The notes beneath the pieces were generated by a model. It worked only from the letters and a program-made list of their open reading frames with translations, had not been told where the DNA came from and searched no databases. 64,000 bases of DNA from Bolinopsis microptera (lineage: Eukaryota > Ctenophora > Tentaculata > Lobata > Bolinopsidae). How positions within the stretch are numbered: position 1 is the first letter of the stretch; every line of letters starts with the position of its first letter. Shown in pieces: positions 1-12,900 of this stretch. Location of the stretch: positions 10,401,837 through 10,465,836 of the forward strand of contig NC_087080.1 in the NCBI RefSeq assembly GCF_026151205.1, in the 5' to 3' direction. The position numbers and the translations under genes were made by a program.

Positions 1-951
1 ACTCTAGTAATGCTGATAAACCTAGGATTAATTTCAAAAGTACGACTCTTAGTTCTGGATACAATTGCCCACGCTAACGGCGAGGAGATTGATTTCATCC
101 GGCAGTGCTAATTAATAACTGGTTTACAAAAGATACATAATTACATGAATATAATGATATATAATGAAAACCTTGTTCAGCCTGTATTGGAATATATAAG
201 TAAAATAAAATTAGGATAACCCTTAAGCAACGTGATGAATTAAAATATTGCTGCCTACTTGACAAAATCGAAGCAAGCATGGTTTATGAATACTGTTTGA
301 TAGGTCTAGTTCCTGTCTATTAGTGCTTTTCATGCAACAAGTAAAACAAATCCTTTATGTCATGTTTCCAGGGTTTGGACTGGAATTGCCTGCTTAAAGA
401 ACCTCCATCGCATTACATTACATAATTTTCTCAATAAATGTAATAGATTTGTAGTGTTGTAATTAGTTTAAAAAGCGAATGACTATGAGAGCAAATTAAT
501 GAGCGGGGCCGGCATCACATGGTCCATAAAGCAAACAGAAACGGCGTATGATGATAAAGTATATGAACTACACGAGAACAACTTAACTGTGCTTTAGATG
601 CCCGGCTACAGATTACCGATTTTCCCCTCGCCAGAAAACAAATCAAACACTGTATATATAAATTTGGTTTTTGGGCCAAAATTAAATTAATATCAATTCT
701 TAACAATGGCTTTCTATTAATTTATAATCGTTATAATAATTGGAAAGAGAAATAACAACTTCGTATAAACAGTAAACACATGCTGGTGTAAGATTACGAT
801 GCATTGCCACAGGCAACTGTGCAACTGAACAACAAACAATGTCTATCAAATATGACTCGCATTTCTTACCAGAGCTACTTATCACGTGTCATGATAGAAA
901 GCATTAAATTAACATCACTAAAAAGTCTAACAACAGACTACCCGACCACAC
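1..951. other. 3' flank of the BRD7/9 gene with a dispersed repeat
   Basis: No gene is visible here. The stretch is AT-rich and lies just downstream of the BRD7/9 stop codon, so its right part is probably 3' UTR. About 330-475 is one copy of a dispersed repeat that recurs at about 10250-10410 in the same orientation and at about 42830-42940 inverted. All three share the words TTTGGACTGGAATTGCC or close variants, and AATAAATGTAATAGATTTG. Confidence 0.5.
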
Positions 952-3900
952 TCAAAGGTTAATAACTTGATCTACAATATCAGACGACATAGCGCCTCTC
1001 ACAGCAGCCTCCCCCACCACATCTCTCGGTGGAACATGTCCGGATATCATGTCCGTCAGATTCTCCCTGACCCTCCCCGCCAGGGCACTCTCCTCTGCTC
1101 CCACCTCCCACGTGGCTGGAGTAGAGGAGACTGGTGGTTTACTGAGCCGGGCCGCTTGTTCCTGGTGTAACTCCGCAAGCAACCCGCTTGTTTTTTCTAG
1201 TTTTTCTTGCAGTTCGGGGTCCTCGCAGGCTTGCTCTAGTTTGCTTTGTAGAGCTGGGTCGTTTATTATGTCGGGGATATCGTCTGATTCTAGCAGCTTC
1301 AGCAAAGATTCCTCCTCTTTGATGATGTCCTCTGGTTGGTGTTTTGGTAGTTGAGTCTGCTTATCCTCCGCAGCAGTGCCTGGTTCCTCTGTTTCAGTAG
1401 CGGATGACCCAGCAGAAACGCTAGTTGCTGATTGAGAGGGTATTTTCATGGTATTTCCTAGTCTCCTTGCTCTTAGTAGACGTTTCTCTCGGATAATCTT
1501 AGCGTACTTTTGAGCGAGGAGTTTGTTAGCCTTTACATGACCACCGGCCGTCAGACTGTTGATAATGTTATCTACTGGCTGGCGGAGAGAGTCATGACAA
1601 CCCTTGGCAAACTCTTGGACACTTCGACAGTAAGCCAGACCTATCTCATCACCATAGCAACTGTAGAGGAGCTGCTGATCCTCATCATCAAGACTGCTGA
1701 ACACTGAGTCGTAGCTGGGCATGAAGCTGCCAAATGGACCGTAGTGGAGGTACTGGGGCGGTTTGTTGGGTTGTCTCTTTTTTTCTCTAAAGTTGTTGAG
1801 AAGAGAGGTGGTGGTATTTTCGTGGGGTTCAAAGCAGGAGAGGTCAACAGGCTTCTCTGCCGGTTCCCCGGGCTGAGCATTCATTATATTCAGGACTACT
1901 GTGTTGGTGTCTTCATCTTTAGTCAGGTATCCTATTCTAGTTTCACTCGCCAACCTGTTTGCAGTGCAGATTTAAGATTTGTAAAAGCATTTTGAGTAAG
2001 TTCTTTGTCATTATGACGAATCAGCGATTGTCTAATATTTATATGATATATCGTGGGACCCCTTGTGATACAAAACGTAGTATTAGCAAAACAATACTTA
2101 TGTAAATGGCAAGAGTATCAAAAATCTTACCTGTCAAAATTTTCCTTGGCTTCAGCAGCAACTCGTTTTACTGATCTGAAAGAAATTTAAAAATTAAAAG
2201 GTTAGCAGTAGTAATAATTCTATGTTTATTATGTGCTCCTAATATAAGAATATAAAGTTAAATCAGAGTTTGAGAGTTCGACTAAAGGACAATAAGGGAG
2301 GGAGGGAGGGAGGGAGGGAGGGAGGGAGGGAGGGAGGGAGGGAGGGAGGGAGGGAGGGAGGGAGGGAGGGAGGGAGGGAGGGAGGGAGGGAGGGAGGGAG
2401 TAACATACTTCTTAATCTCTTCAGCCATCCACTCTTCTTGTATCTCATTCTTCTTCCTGATTCCTTCCATCACCTCATTAGAGAGCGCTACTTTATTCTT
2501 CTTCTCTCCGAACAGAGTGTTGATGTAGTTCAGTAACTTCACTGCTTCCTGTAAACAAATTCAATAATCACACTGACTTGTCAACATACAAACAACACGC
2601 CGGGTCCGGCGTAAGATTTTACGGTGTGAGACTCTAACCCTAACCCTAACCCTAACCCTAACCCTAACCCTAACCCTAACCCTAACCCTAACCCTAACCC
2701 TAACCCTAACCCTAGCCTTAACCTTAACCCTAACCCTAACCCTAACCCTAACCCGCCGTAGAGTCTTACGCCGTAGAGTCCGGACCCCAACACGCCATCA
2801 ATTTTATGATGTCTTGACAGAATAATCGCATCATGGAATAAATTGAATATCATTTTAAACTTCCAACCTTGTAGAATATTGTGTCATCAGAGTTATAGAC
2901 CATGCAGTTTTTACACATTAAGTCCGCGTCATCTTTTAGGTCTTTCAGAACGATGTACTCCCCTCGTTGTACTTTAGCCTGAAAACCATAACATAAACTC
3001 ATTATTTTCCTCTTGACCTCTTGACCTCTTAACCTCTTGACCTCTTAACCTCTTAACCTCTTAACCTCTTGACCTCTTAACCTCTTGACCTCTTGACCTC
3101 TTAACCTCTTAACCTCTTAACCTCTTAACCTCTTGACCTCTTAACCTCTTAATCTCTTGACCTCTTAACCTCTTAACCTCTTAACCTCTTATTCTCTTAA
3201 CCTCTTAAGGCCAGAGGGGGGGGGGGGGTAAATGGCACTTTTCTAGTTTTTACATATTTGATAATAGCTGCTGGAGACGAACAAGAAGAAAAAAACCGGA
3301 TCAAAATCTGACCTTGCGTTCCTGAGATATCGCGCGCTAAATTTTGAGGTTTACCTTACATGTTAAACTGGATCTTTAAACGGCTGTAACTTTTTTGACC
3401 CTTTTCCTTAGTTGAGAAAACCGGCCACTCCCTGATCTTGAGATTTGGTACAGTGGTTCCTTGGACAATTATCCTCATTTATTATGCAGCGATTTTTTTT
3501 ATTTGACTCCGTTCTCGAATTATGAGGTTAACCATGTAAAAAATTCGGAAAATTTAGCTGGTTTAGCTAGTTAACCTCATAATTCGAGAAACGAGTCAAA
3601 TAAAAAAAAACCTTCTTAACCCATTGTAACTTCCATTCAGGGTTGCTGAGCGTATTGTCGGGCCTGAAGAGCAGGAAAAAGTGAAGTGTTGTGACATAGG
3701 GTAAAGCACATAATTTTGTCATTTTTTGGCAATTTTCCGACTGCCTGATATAAACCATGGGTTTTAACCTCGTCTGAAATTCCGATTTAGATGAAACCTC
3801 CACCATGTTATAGTAGACAGTCTAGGCAAGTTCTAACACAACAATGATCGAAATTGCTGGGGTTGAAGATGTTCAAAAAAATTGTTTTGAAAAAATGACA

Positions 3901-6900
3901 AAATTAGGTGACTTTACTTAATTTTGTCACCCCGAACCTAATTTTGTCACTTGAAGATTGTGCAAAAAGTAACCGTTTCTCGGTATTTTAGACTGCCTGG
4001 ATGCATCATTCGAGCGCTTTTTTACCAACATTGACCTCAAAAATCCCAAAGATATGATGTTTTCATAGTTTTGTAGCTTGATGAAACGATGACACTTTTT
4101 GGGTATCTAATCTTAGAAAATAGCCCCCAAATGCCCCTGAAACCACTGGCATCTTGAAAACTTTCTATGAAGCATGAATCAATATTGGTTACTGATTCAC
4201 GAAACTATATTTACCAATAGCTCTTTAAAACCCAGAATTACAGTATATTTCTCGGCGAAAATATGCTATTATAAGTGTTTAAATGCTATTATAAGTGCCT
4301 TATACATATCCTATGGGCAAAAAAACTTCAGAATAGTTGTATAAGGCCATTTTCAACACAATCTGTGATTTACAAGAAATTTGAGAAAGGTCGATTTTTT
4401 TGACAAAATTAGGTACTTTTGGCAAAATCGAACCTAATTTTGTCACCCTCTGTAACTTGAACAATAATTGCGCTAGAGACTTGAAAATTTGTACGTATAC
4501 TTCTGCTGTAGAAGATATTTGAAATATGCAATGGCATGAAGCTAGCTCAATTACTTTTGAAATAGCAATAAATCAAAATTTTGAAAATTCCTTAAGAAAA
4601 CTTTAAGGATCTTATTTATTTTTCGGGTTAACAGTTTCGCCTTCATTTTTGACACAGATGCAAAAGAGCTAGAAACTTAAACTTTGTAGGAGCAGTTTCA
4701 GCAAAGTCTAAGCTTTCTTTTTATACACAAACCTTTTCTTTCAAGCTGAAATTCCGAGCCGAGGCAGTTTTTCAGAGCAAAATGACAAAATTAGGTACCC
4801 TGACAAAATTACGTGCCTTACCCTACTCCTAATAATAAAAAGATTTTAGGATTTTAGGAATAGGCGTCAGATGGTCAGCCGCCCTCACTTTCAAATTTCA
4901 ATTGTGTTCCAATTAAATGTCTGCAACTACAATTCTGCAATGAAGAGTTGACAAAGATAATGAAATTACTATCAATCAAATAACTTGCTCATAGTAATTT
5001 TTCATCAATTAGGTTGACATTTCTATGCGAATAGACTGTTCATCATTTGCTTGCAGCAAGCAAATGAATCCTGTAGACATTTTTGAGTCAATTTTCTGAC
5101 ACAGTACAATTAAAGTGATGATGTTGACCACCACTGTGAATAGAGATATTCGTTTGAATCAACCTCCAAGGTTAGGGACTGTTGTAAAACAAAATAATTT
5201 CAAATCAACTTGTCGCGGCAAGTTGGTAATACCGTGATATACCTTACAAGACATTTTTGTGGCGGACCAATTTGCGACGACCGAAATTTTGGCGGTCCGA
5301 AAATATGGCGAAATTGAACAAAAACCGTCACATTTCGGACGTCACAGAAAATAAGGATATTTTCCATCATTTTGTTTTCTGACACAAAGGAAATTCAAAA
5401 TTTTCTAAAAATCGGTTAAATCATGTTGAAACAAAATGAAACTTATAAATCGATTTCTTCATCTTCCTCTATACTTAAGGGGTCCGGCTCGACTCTTTCA
5501 GTTTCACGCTGTTCTCCAGTGTACTCCCAGGAGTAAGATTCTCGGATAAGCGTATTACTTGAAATTAAATTCATCATGGAATATTGTGTTTATTTGTCCC
5601 ACCATCATTGATCATATCACTAACTTTTCAAGAACAAAATGAATCGATGAAGCCACAATTATTGGAATGAGCTAAAAATAATGAGACGGATTCTATTACG
5701 ACGACCGAAATTTTGGCGGTCCGAAAATATGGCGAAATTTCGGGAAAACCGTCGCATTTCGTACGTTATGAAAAAGTCTTGTAAGGTATAAGCAATGGAG
5801 GTTTCAGTCAAATATATACAATGTTTTTACAATGTTTTTCGTTCTTGTCCATTATAAGGTTCAGGGCCAAAAATTATATAAAGTTATTTTAGGTGGAACC
5901 TCTATTAATATGGAATCCCACTTTTTATCCTAGTGTCTGTTTAAATGATGTTCAAAAGGACTTTCTTCGTAATTTCGACATAATTGGAAATTTGATTTTA
6001 ATCATTTTGTTCATCCTCGCTCTATAGTACCTAAAGTAAGTAGTTCTTGTTTGTGTTTTTCACTTGAAAAAGCAGAAATACAGTTTTGAAGCAGAAAATC
6101 TGTGAAAAAATTTTAAGAACGAATCACACTACAAAAGATTTTAAAATTTAACCCAAGCAGCGCTGAATTCTAAAAAAGAGCACTAGTTTTCGAGACAAAT
6201 ATTTAACCCAAAAATCGTGAAATAAAATCAGATGGCAAATAACAATATCCCACACCGATCACATCATAAGTTCAAAAACAGTAAAAATGTCCTGATATCA
6301 CAAAAATGTATCACAAAAATGATCAGTTTACTGACAAAACTCAATAGCAATCTTCAGTCTCCTAGTTTTTAGTACTGGTAGTAGAGAAGGAAGGAGAGGA
6401 CAGGGAAGATGGTCGAGACGAGGGATTGACTCAGTCCAGAAGCTCCACTCCATGCGGTAGGGTACTCATCAGTGTAGTTATCGTCTCGGCAGAATGCCAT
6501 AACGAGCAGAACAGCGAAGATAAGGATTGTCTTCAGGTCCATAGTTGGAGATTTATAGTGTAGATGAGTTCTTCAGGAAAATAACGAGTGAAAGTAGAGA
6601 TTGGGTTAAGAGCGGAGAGGGCCCTCTTTTAATACCAAGTTTAGCACTGCACCTGGTTTGAAGTTTTCTTTTAAGGCGGTCTTTGTTTTCATGGCACATG
6701 ATGCATGAGATGAATGGAGCACTCCCCCGCAGAAAGATGATAGGAGACTTAAAAGGGATTGATTACAGCAGAAACGTACCTTAGTCCTGAGAGGACCTGA
6801 TCATTATCATTTCTTTCTTTACATGGTTAGGTGTTTTACAGAGCTTGATTGAGGAGCACTACCTTAGCTTTGTTTAGGACAGCCTTTGTTTTGATGGCAC

Positions 6901-9900
6901 ATGGTGAAAGAGAAGAGAGAAGAATGGTTCACTCACTCCCCGAGAGAAATATAAAGAGTATTTACAATCAAAGCTATGAAAATAAAGCGTCCAAGTCCTT
7001 AAGTCCTTCTTCACCGTTTCTGATATATTTCCTCCTCATTTTAAAAATAGATACACATCCCAAATGTTTTAGCAGTGTTTAAAGTTAAACCAGCAATCTT
7101 CCACAGCTGTATGTGCATCTCCTAAAAACCCAACCACCACAATTATAAACGCAAGAATAAAAGACATTTCAACAACCGCCATTCGAAAAGGCACGCAAAA
7201 AAAAAAAGTGTAAAATCAGTGAAGTTATAATACCAATAGCTTTACTCTCTGATTGTTATGTGGAAGCAACAGTAAATGTCCGCACGAAAATAGACAGGCT
7301 GGTTAATAAGACTGAGTGGTGTGATTCGCCTGATTGTAGCGACAAAGGAAATAACAATAGAATCCTAAGTGTTTCAAAGCGATCGACTCCACAGATTACT
7401 GCTATTGTCACAAATGTTCACTTATTCCTTGAATGATGCCGAATCTTTAATTGATTGATAAATAAATATGACACATATTGATCAAAGGAAATATACGAAA
7501 TGAGAGTGGATACTGGATAGTGGATACGACTACAACACTAAAAAGTGGATACGCCTACAGAATACTGTGTCACTGTGACGTGGGTGATTTGGAATGTAGT
7601 TAGTGAGGACAAAGGAAGAGTAGATTTCAGACATGCCATCGTTATTTTCTGACATTCTATTTCAATGGCGATGACGTTGACCAGCTTTGTATTATTGTGC
7701 ACGGAGATATCCGAGTGCATCATCGTAATGCGGAAGAATTTAGAAGGTTGAGCGAAAGCCGACGTAAAGAATGATCGAAAGAATTTTGAATAGAGACTAA
7801 ACGCATTTTTATGCTCGAGCGACAACCGATGCAAAGAACGATCGAGATTCAATTCAAGTAATTTTGAATAAAGACACATTTTCCGTGCATGAGCGACAGC
7901 CGACACCCAGAACGATCGGTGTCTACATCTATGATGAGAAGCTGTACCGTACGTACTAATAAAATTGGTTATAAAGTACGATAAATGGATTTTCGATGGA
8001 AGTCCGACTTTCGTGACAAAATAATAACAGGAACACTTGAAATGGCGCTACGGGCACCTAAACTTATGTCGCCGCATTCTTATTTCCATCATTAGAATAG
8101 TATGACTGTACAGTGTACGTACTCTTATTCAGTATAATTGCAGTTATTCAAATCAATTTATTGTCTTAGAAATTGTTTAATTCGACTTTAGCATTCACTG
8201 GCACCAAAATTGTGGTTTGAAAATTGCATACATACCTGCCAATTTTACAACAATAGAAAAATAAGGTAAAAAACGGACACAATTTTTTCAGAAAAATTTC
8301 GTACTTTAAAGTGGTTGTACGGTACGTACTAAAAATAACCTCGTACGTACTTCTCATCTTAGTTTTACATATGAAATCATAGGTCACTCAATTTCAGGGA
8401 ATTAGAATTTTCTGTAATTTTGAACGACATTTGAACGCCAATATCCCGCGAAGTTTGAGGAAACTCGCCGCGACAAATTGGGGTTCACGTTATAATCGGG
8501 GTTTAACTGTACAATGTACATTTATTATAGAGAACGTTAGGCCTGTGTTTTCAGAACCTTATTATTATTTATTCACTTTAACTACTGTAATTACTTACTA
8601 AGTGGTTGGAAGAGGTGGTCGTGTTAATAAAGGGATTGTTCATAAATTACTTGTAATCAAGTTATTATTACTATTATGCACAGATCCGTGTCAGGTTGCA
8701 AAAGCAACAATAAACTTATGCCTATGGTTACATATAAATATACACGATTTTCAAATTCAATATGGAATTCACTGGGTGGCGCTCGGCCTGTCACTCCGCC
8801 ATATCTGCATGCTTATAAGCAGTAAAGACTGGGGACCCAGGTTGTATGGAACATAATAAAATAAGCCACAAAAGAAAAGCGGCCGCATTTCTTGTTTTTA
8901 GCCAGCAGTGCAGATTAAGAGCGAGGAACTGAACACCCTAGAAACAGTGTCTATATCTAACCAGTTATATGACAGAATTAATTTCACAATTCTGTTGAAA
9001 TGATCCAATTTTACACAAGAACACGTTCCCTCCACAATATAGAACTGGACATCTCTATTTTCAGGTATCAGCGCCTTCAGTTTACCTTTAAATAGAAATC
9101 TAATTTTTGATTACAATTTTCCCGATTTAAACGCTCCCTATAATACCATAAATATCTTATCTTAACATTTCTTTTCTAACTATGAAAAAAATTAAGAGAA
9201 TATTAAAAAGGAGTTTGTTTGCTTTTAAATTTAATAGTAAGCTTGTAGTTGTACCTGTTCTCATTATGGAGGAATGCTAATCAACGAAGAATAGCAAAAT
9301 GTAATCATTGATGTAATGAGATTTGAAAGTGGTGGAAGTATCATGATATTATGTCACGTGTTAAAAGGTTCAATAACCCTGGAAGAGCTGTCAGAAGTTA
9401 TTAACAATCTCACCCAGCCTCAACAAATGCCTTTGATGTACAAGGTATTCCAATTAGACATGATTTATAGCACACAGAACACCTCTGTATTTGCTGTCAG
9501 AACCTGTCATGCATGGATACTAACTAGTTATGCCGTTATGGATTTTTGTCAGGATCATTTTAAAAGTAAATTGTTCGTTAACTCCGGCGACTTTTTTACG
9601 GTAGTGCATAAAGATGAATAAATAAAATGTCTAACGATTTAGGATCCTGGAACCCCTTTGAGTCAAAGAGTTGTGGAAGGCAGTCTTACGGTCCATGCCG
9701 ACCAATAAGAAGAAGTAGTAGAATCAGGGAGCAGAAATTATTGCAATTTAATGTGAAATCTAACGTAGGTGACAGAAACAGTAAACACAGACTGAAAATT
9801 GTATTTGATGAATGGATGTTGCAAAGACCTATCACCTTTTTATTTCTAAGAACATCAAGACATTTCGGTTTTTAATAACACATTTTTTACCATAATTGGT

Positions 9901-12900
9901 CTTGTTGAAGTATTACCTGCGTAGCTAGGATCAAAATAGTCATTGTAAGCCTAGTGAGTGCCGTAAGACTTTTCTGAAACGGACATTTTAAGAATTCCCA
10001 AATTTTATCGGAATTAGCTAAAAGGAACTTGAACCGATGTTTTCTTTAATTAATTTAATTTTCTTAATAAATTTCTGAATGGGACACGTTTTCACAGCGC
10101 GTGTCCTGATCTGTAAATATCATACAATATTTTCTCTCGGGGAGCCTGTTATTCATCTCTTTCGTCACGCTCTTTTAAAACAAAGCTTGCCCTAAATAAA
10201 GCTATAAACCATCTGCCATGACGTAGATAATCCTTAGAATGCTCTCTTAGACCTGGGTATTGATGCTTTTCATACAAAAAAGTTAAAGCAAATTATCTAT
10301 GTCGTGCATCCTGGGTTTGGACAGGATATGCCCGCTTAAAATACTTCCATCGCGTTACATTACATAATTCTCAATAAATGTAATAGATTTGTAGTGTTGT
10401 AATTAGTTTAAAACTCTTAAAATCAATTTCTACTATAATCCTCATATCACCTTTCTGCCGGAGAGTGCACCATTCATCTCATGCATCATGTGCCATGAAA
10501 ACAAAGACCACATTAAAAGAAAATGAGGGGGAAATATATCAGAAACGGTGAAGAAGGAGTAATGGACTTGGACGCTTTATTTTCATAGCTTTGATTGTAA
10601 ATGCTCTCTATATTTCTCTCGGGGAGTGAGTGAACCATTCTACTCTTCTCGTTTACCATGTGCCATCAAAACAAAGGCTGTCCTAAACAAAGCTAAGGTA
10701 GTGCTCCTCAATCAAGCTCCGTAAAACACCTAACCATGTAAAGAAAGAAATGATAATGATCAGGTCCTCTCAGGACTTAGGTATGTTTCTGTTGTAATAA
10801 ATCCCTTATAAGTCTCCTATCATCTTTCTGCGGGGGAGTGCTCCATTCATCTCATGCATCATGTGCCATGAAAACAAAGACCGCCTTAAAAGAAAACTTC
10901 AAACCAGGTGCAGTGCTAAACCTGGTATTAAAAGGGGGCCCTCTCCGCTCTTAACCCAATCTCTACTTTCACTCGTTATTTTCCTGAAGAACTCATCTAC
11001 ACTATAAATCTCCAACTATGGACCTGAAGACAATCCTTATCTTCGCTGCTCTGCTCGTTATGGCACTCTGCCGAGACGGTTACTACACTGATGAGTACCC
11101 TACCGCATGGAGTGGAGCTTCTGGACTGAGTCAATCCCTCGTCTCGACCATCTTCCCTGTACTCTCCTTCCTTCTCTACTACCAGTACTAAAAACTAGGA
11201 GACTGAAGATTGCTATTGAGTTTTGTCAGTAAACTGATCATTTTTGTGATACATTTTTGTGATATCAGGACATTTTTACTGTTTTTGAACTTATGATGTG
11301 ATCGGTGTGGGATATTGTTATTTGCCATCTGATTTTATTTCACGATTTTTGGGTTATATTAAACATTTTTCTCGAAAACTTGAGCTCTTTTTTTAGAATT
11401 CAGCGCTGCTCTACTTGGGTTAAATTTTAAAATCATTTGTAGTGTGATTCGTCCTTACAATTTATCCACAGATTTTCTGCTTCAAAACTGTATTTCTGCT
11501 TTTTCAAGTGAAAAACACAAACCAGATCTGCTAAAGAGTGAGGTTTAACAAAATGATTAAAATTAAATTTCCAATTATGTCGAAATTACGAAGAAAGTCC
11601 TTTTTGAACATCATTTAAACTGACACTTGGGTAACGTGGGATTCCATATTAATAGAGATTAGAGGTTCCACCTAAAATAACTTTATATCATTTTTGGCCC
11701 TGAACCTTATAATGGAAAAGAAAGAAAAACATTGTGAAACAAGAATTGCGCCCGTTGTTTCGTTTTGGCGGACGCTAGATTTCCATTTCACATTTACTAT
11801 AAATTTAAGTATAAGCTCCAATCAGCTCACTTCAATCTTCATCATAATAATATTGATAAATTATGCATCAAATACGGGAAACACTTGAAATTCAGTTCAA
11901 TTGCCGTAGAACTTAACTTGTATCTGTAATTCAAGAAATTATCAGCAAAGGTAAACTATACTCGTGTACACATCAATACACTACGCGTGCCACGTACAAA
12001 TTGGGCGTATTACCTAATAGTAATATTATACATTACATGCATCATATACATTAAAACACAGTCGCGCCGCGCATTCATAGATCACAGGCTATCTATACAT
12101 CACATCTCCGCAAGCAATCCTCGCGCGCGCCCAACTTTTTCGTTGCATGGTAACGAACGGAAGGAAGGAAGGAAGGACACACGACATATTTAAACCCACC
12201 TATCTCGTTAAACTTAACGAGTTCCTGTCAGGTGCTGCCGTCTAAATAATACCTATTTGTGGAGAATATACAAATTTCTCGTTCGTTTTGAATTTGTTTA
12301 AAGATATTTGAGAGTCAATGAAAAATGAAGAGCAATGTGCTGATCAGTCTAGTGAGTTTACTTTTTCATACGCTACAACCGCCACGTCCATCGTCATTAA
12401 ACAAATAGAAGCAGATTTGCCGAAACCTGCTCACGAGGAGCCGTGTGATCCTGAACTAATCAGCTTTTGTGAACACATAAACACAGTCTACGAAGAAATC
12501 GTACACTGGAGAAAGAATTTATTTGAGGTTCCCACATGTGCAGGGGGAAAAAAATTTGTGAAGTTTTTATCCAGTTGGCTCCAGCATTTCAATGCCAAAA
12601 CAAAGTATAGATGCATCGCATTGAAAACGTTTAATATTCTCCCAGCATTATTGCTCCAGAAACCGTCGGCAAAGGGTAAAAGAGCTGATCACAAACAATT
12701 ATTGTCGAAAAGATTGGGGTTATGGGAAAATGGGGATATTTTAGAACTACTAAGAATGGGAAAGAACGTCCAAAAAAGGCTGCAAAATAGTTCAAGGAAG
12801 AAAACACAAGATTTAGCTCGCTCTTTCGCTAACAAAATGTTTGAGGGTAAAGTTACGGCAGCTGTCAGAATTTTGTGTGATGACAACAATAACGGTGTGC

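Larger units (their letters stand above)
5825..7042 (-). repeat. Left arm of a large inverted repeat (peptide-gene unit)
   Basis: This stretch is the reverse complement of about 10524-11738, at high identity by eye, with small indels. Each arm carries one copy of the small peptide gene with its promoter region and 3' flank. The arms are about 3.5 kb apart with the genes divergent. The neighbouring stretches 4824-5241 and 7043-7230 match the 15440-16010 region instead. Confidence 0.85.
10524..11738 (+). repeat. Right arm of the large inverted repeat
   Basis: Reverse complement of 5825-7042. The arm ends abruptly at about 11738, where the 3.7-kb retroelement has inserted. Homology to the left-hand sequence resumes right after the retroelement at about 15418. 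Confidence 0.85.

Noticed and set aside
2581-2853. Gly-Leu repeat open frame
   Set aside because: Translation of CCCTAA telomere repeats.
9316-9875. Two adjacent open frames, 101 and 82 codons
   Set aside because: No recognisable domain or splice context, and not in a repeated unit. Treated as chance.
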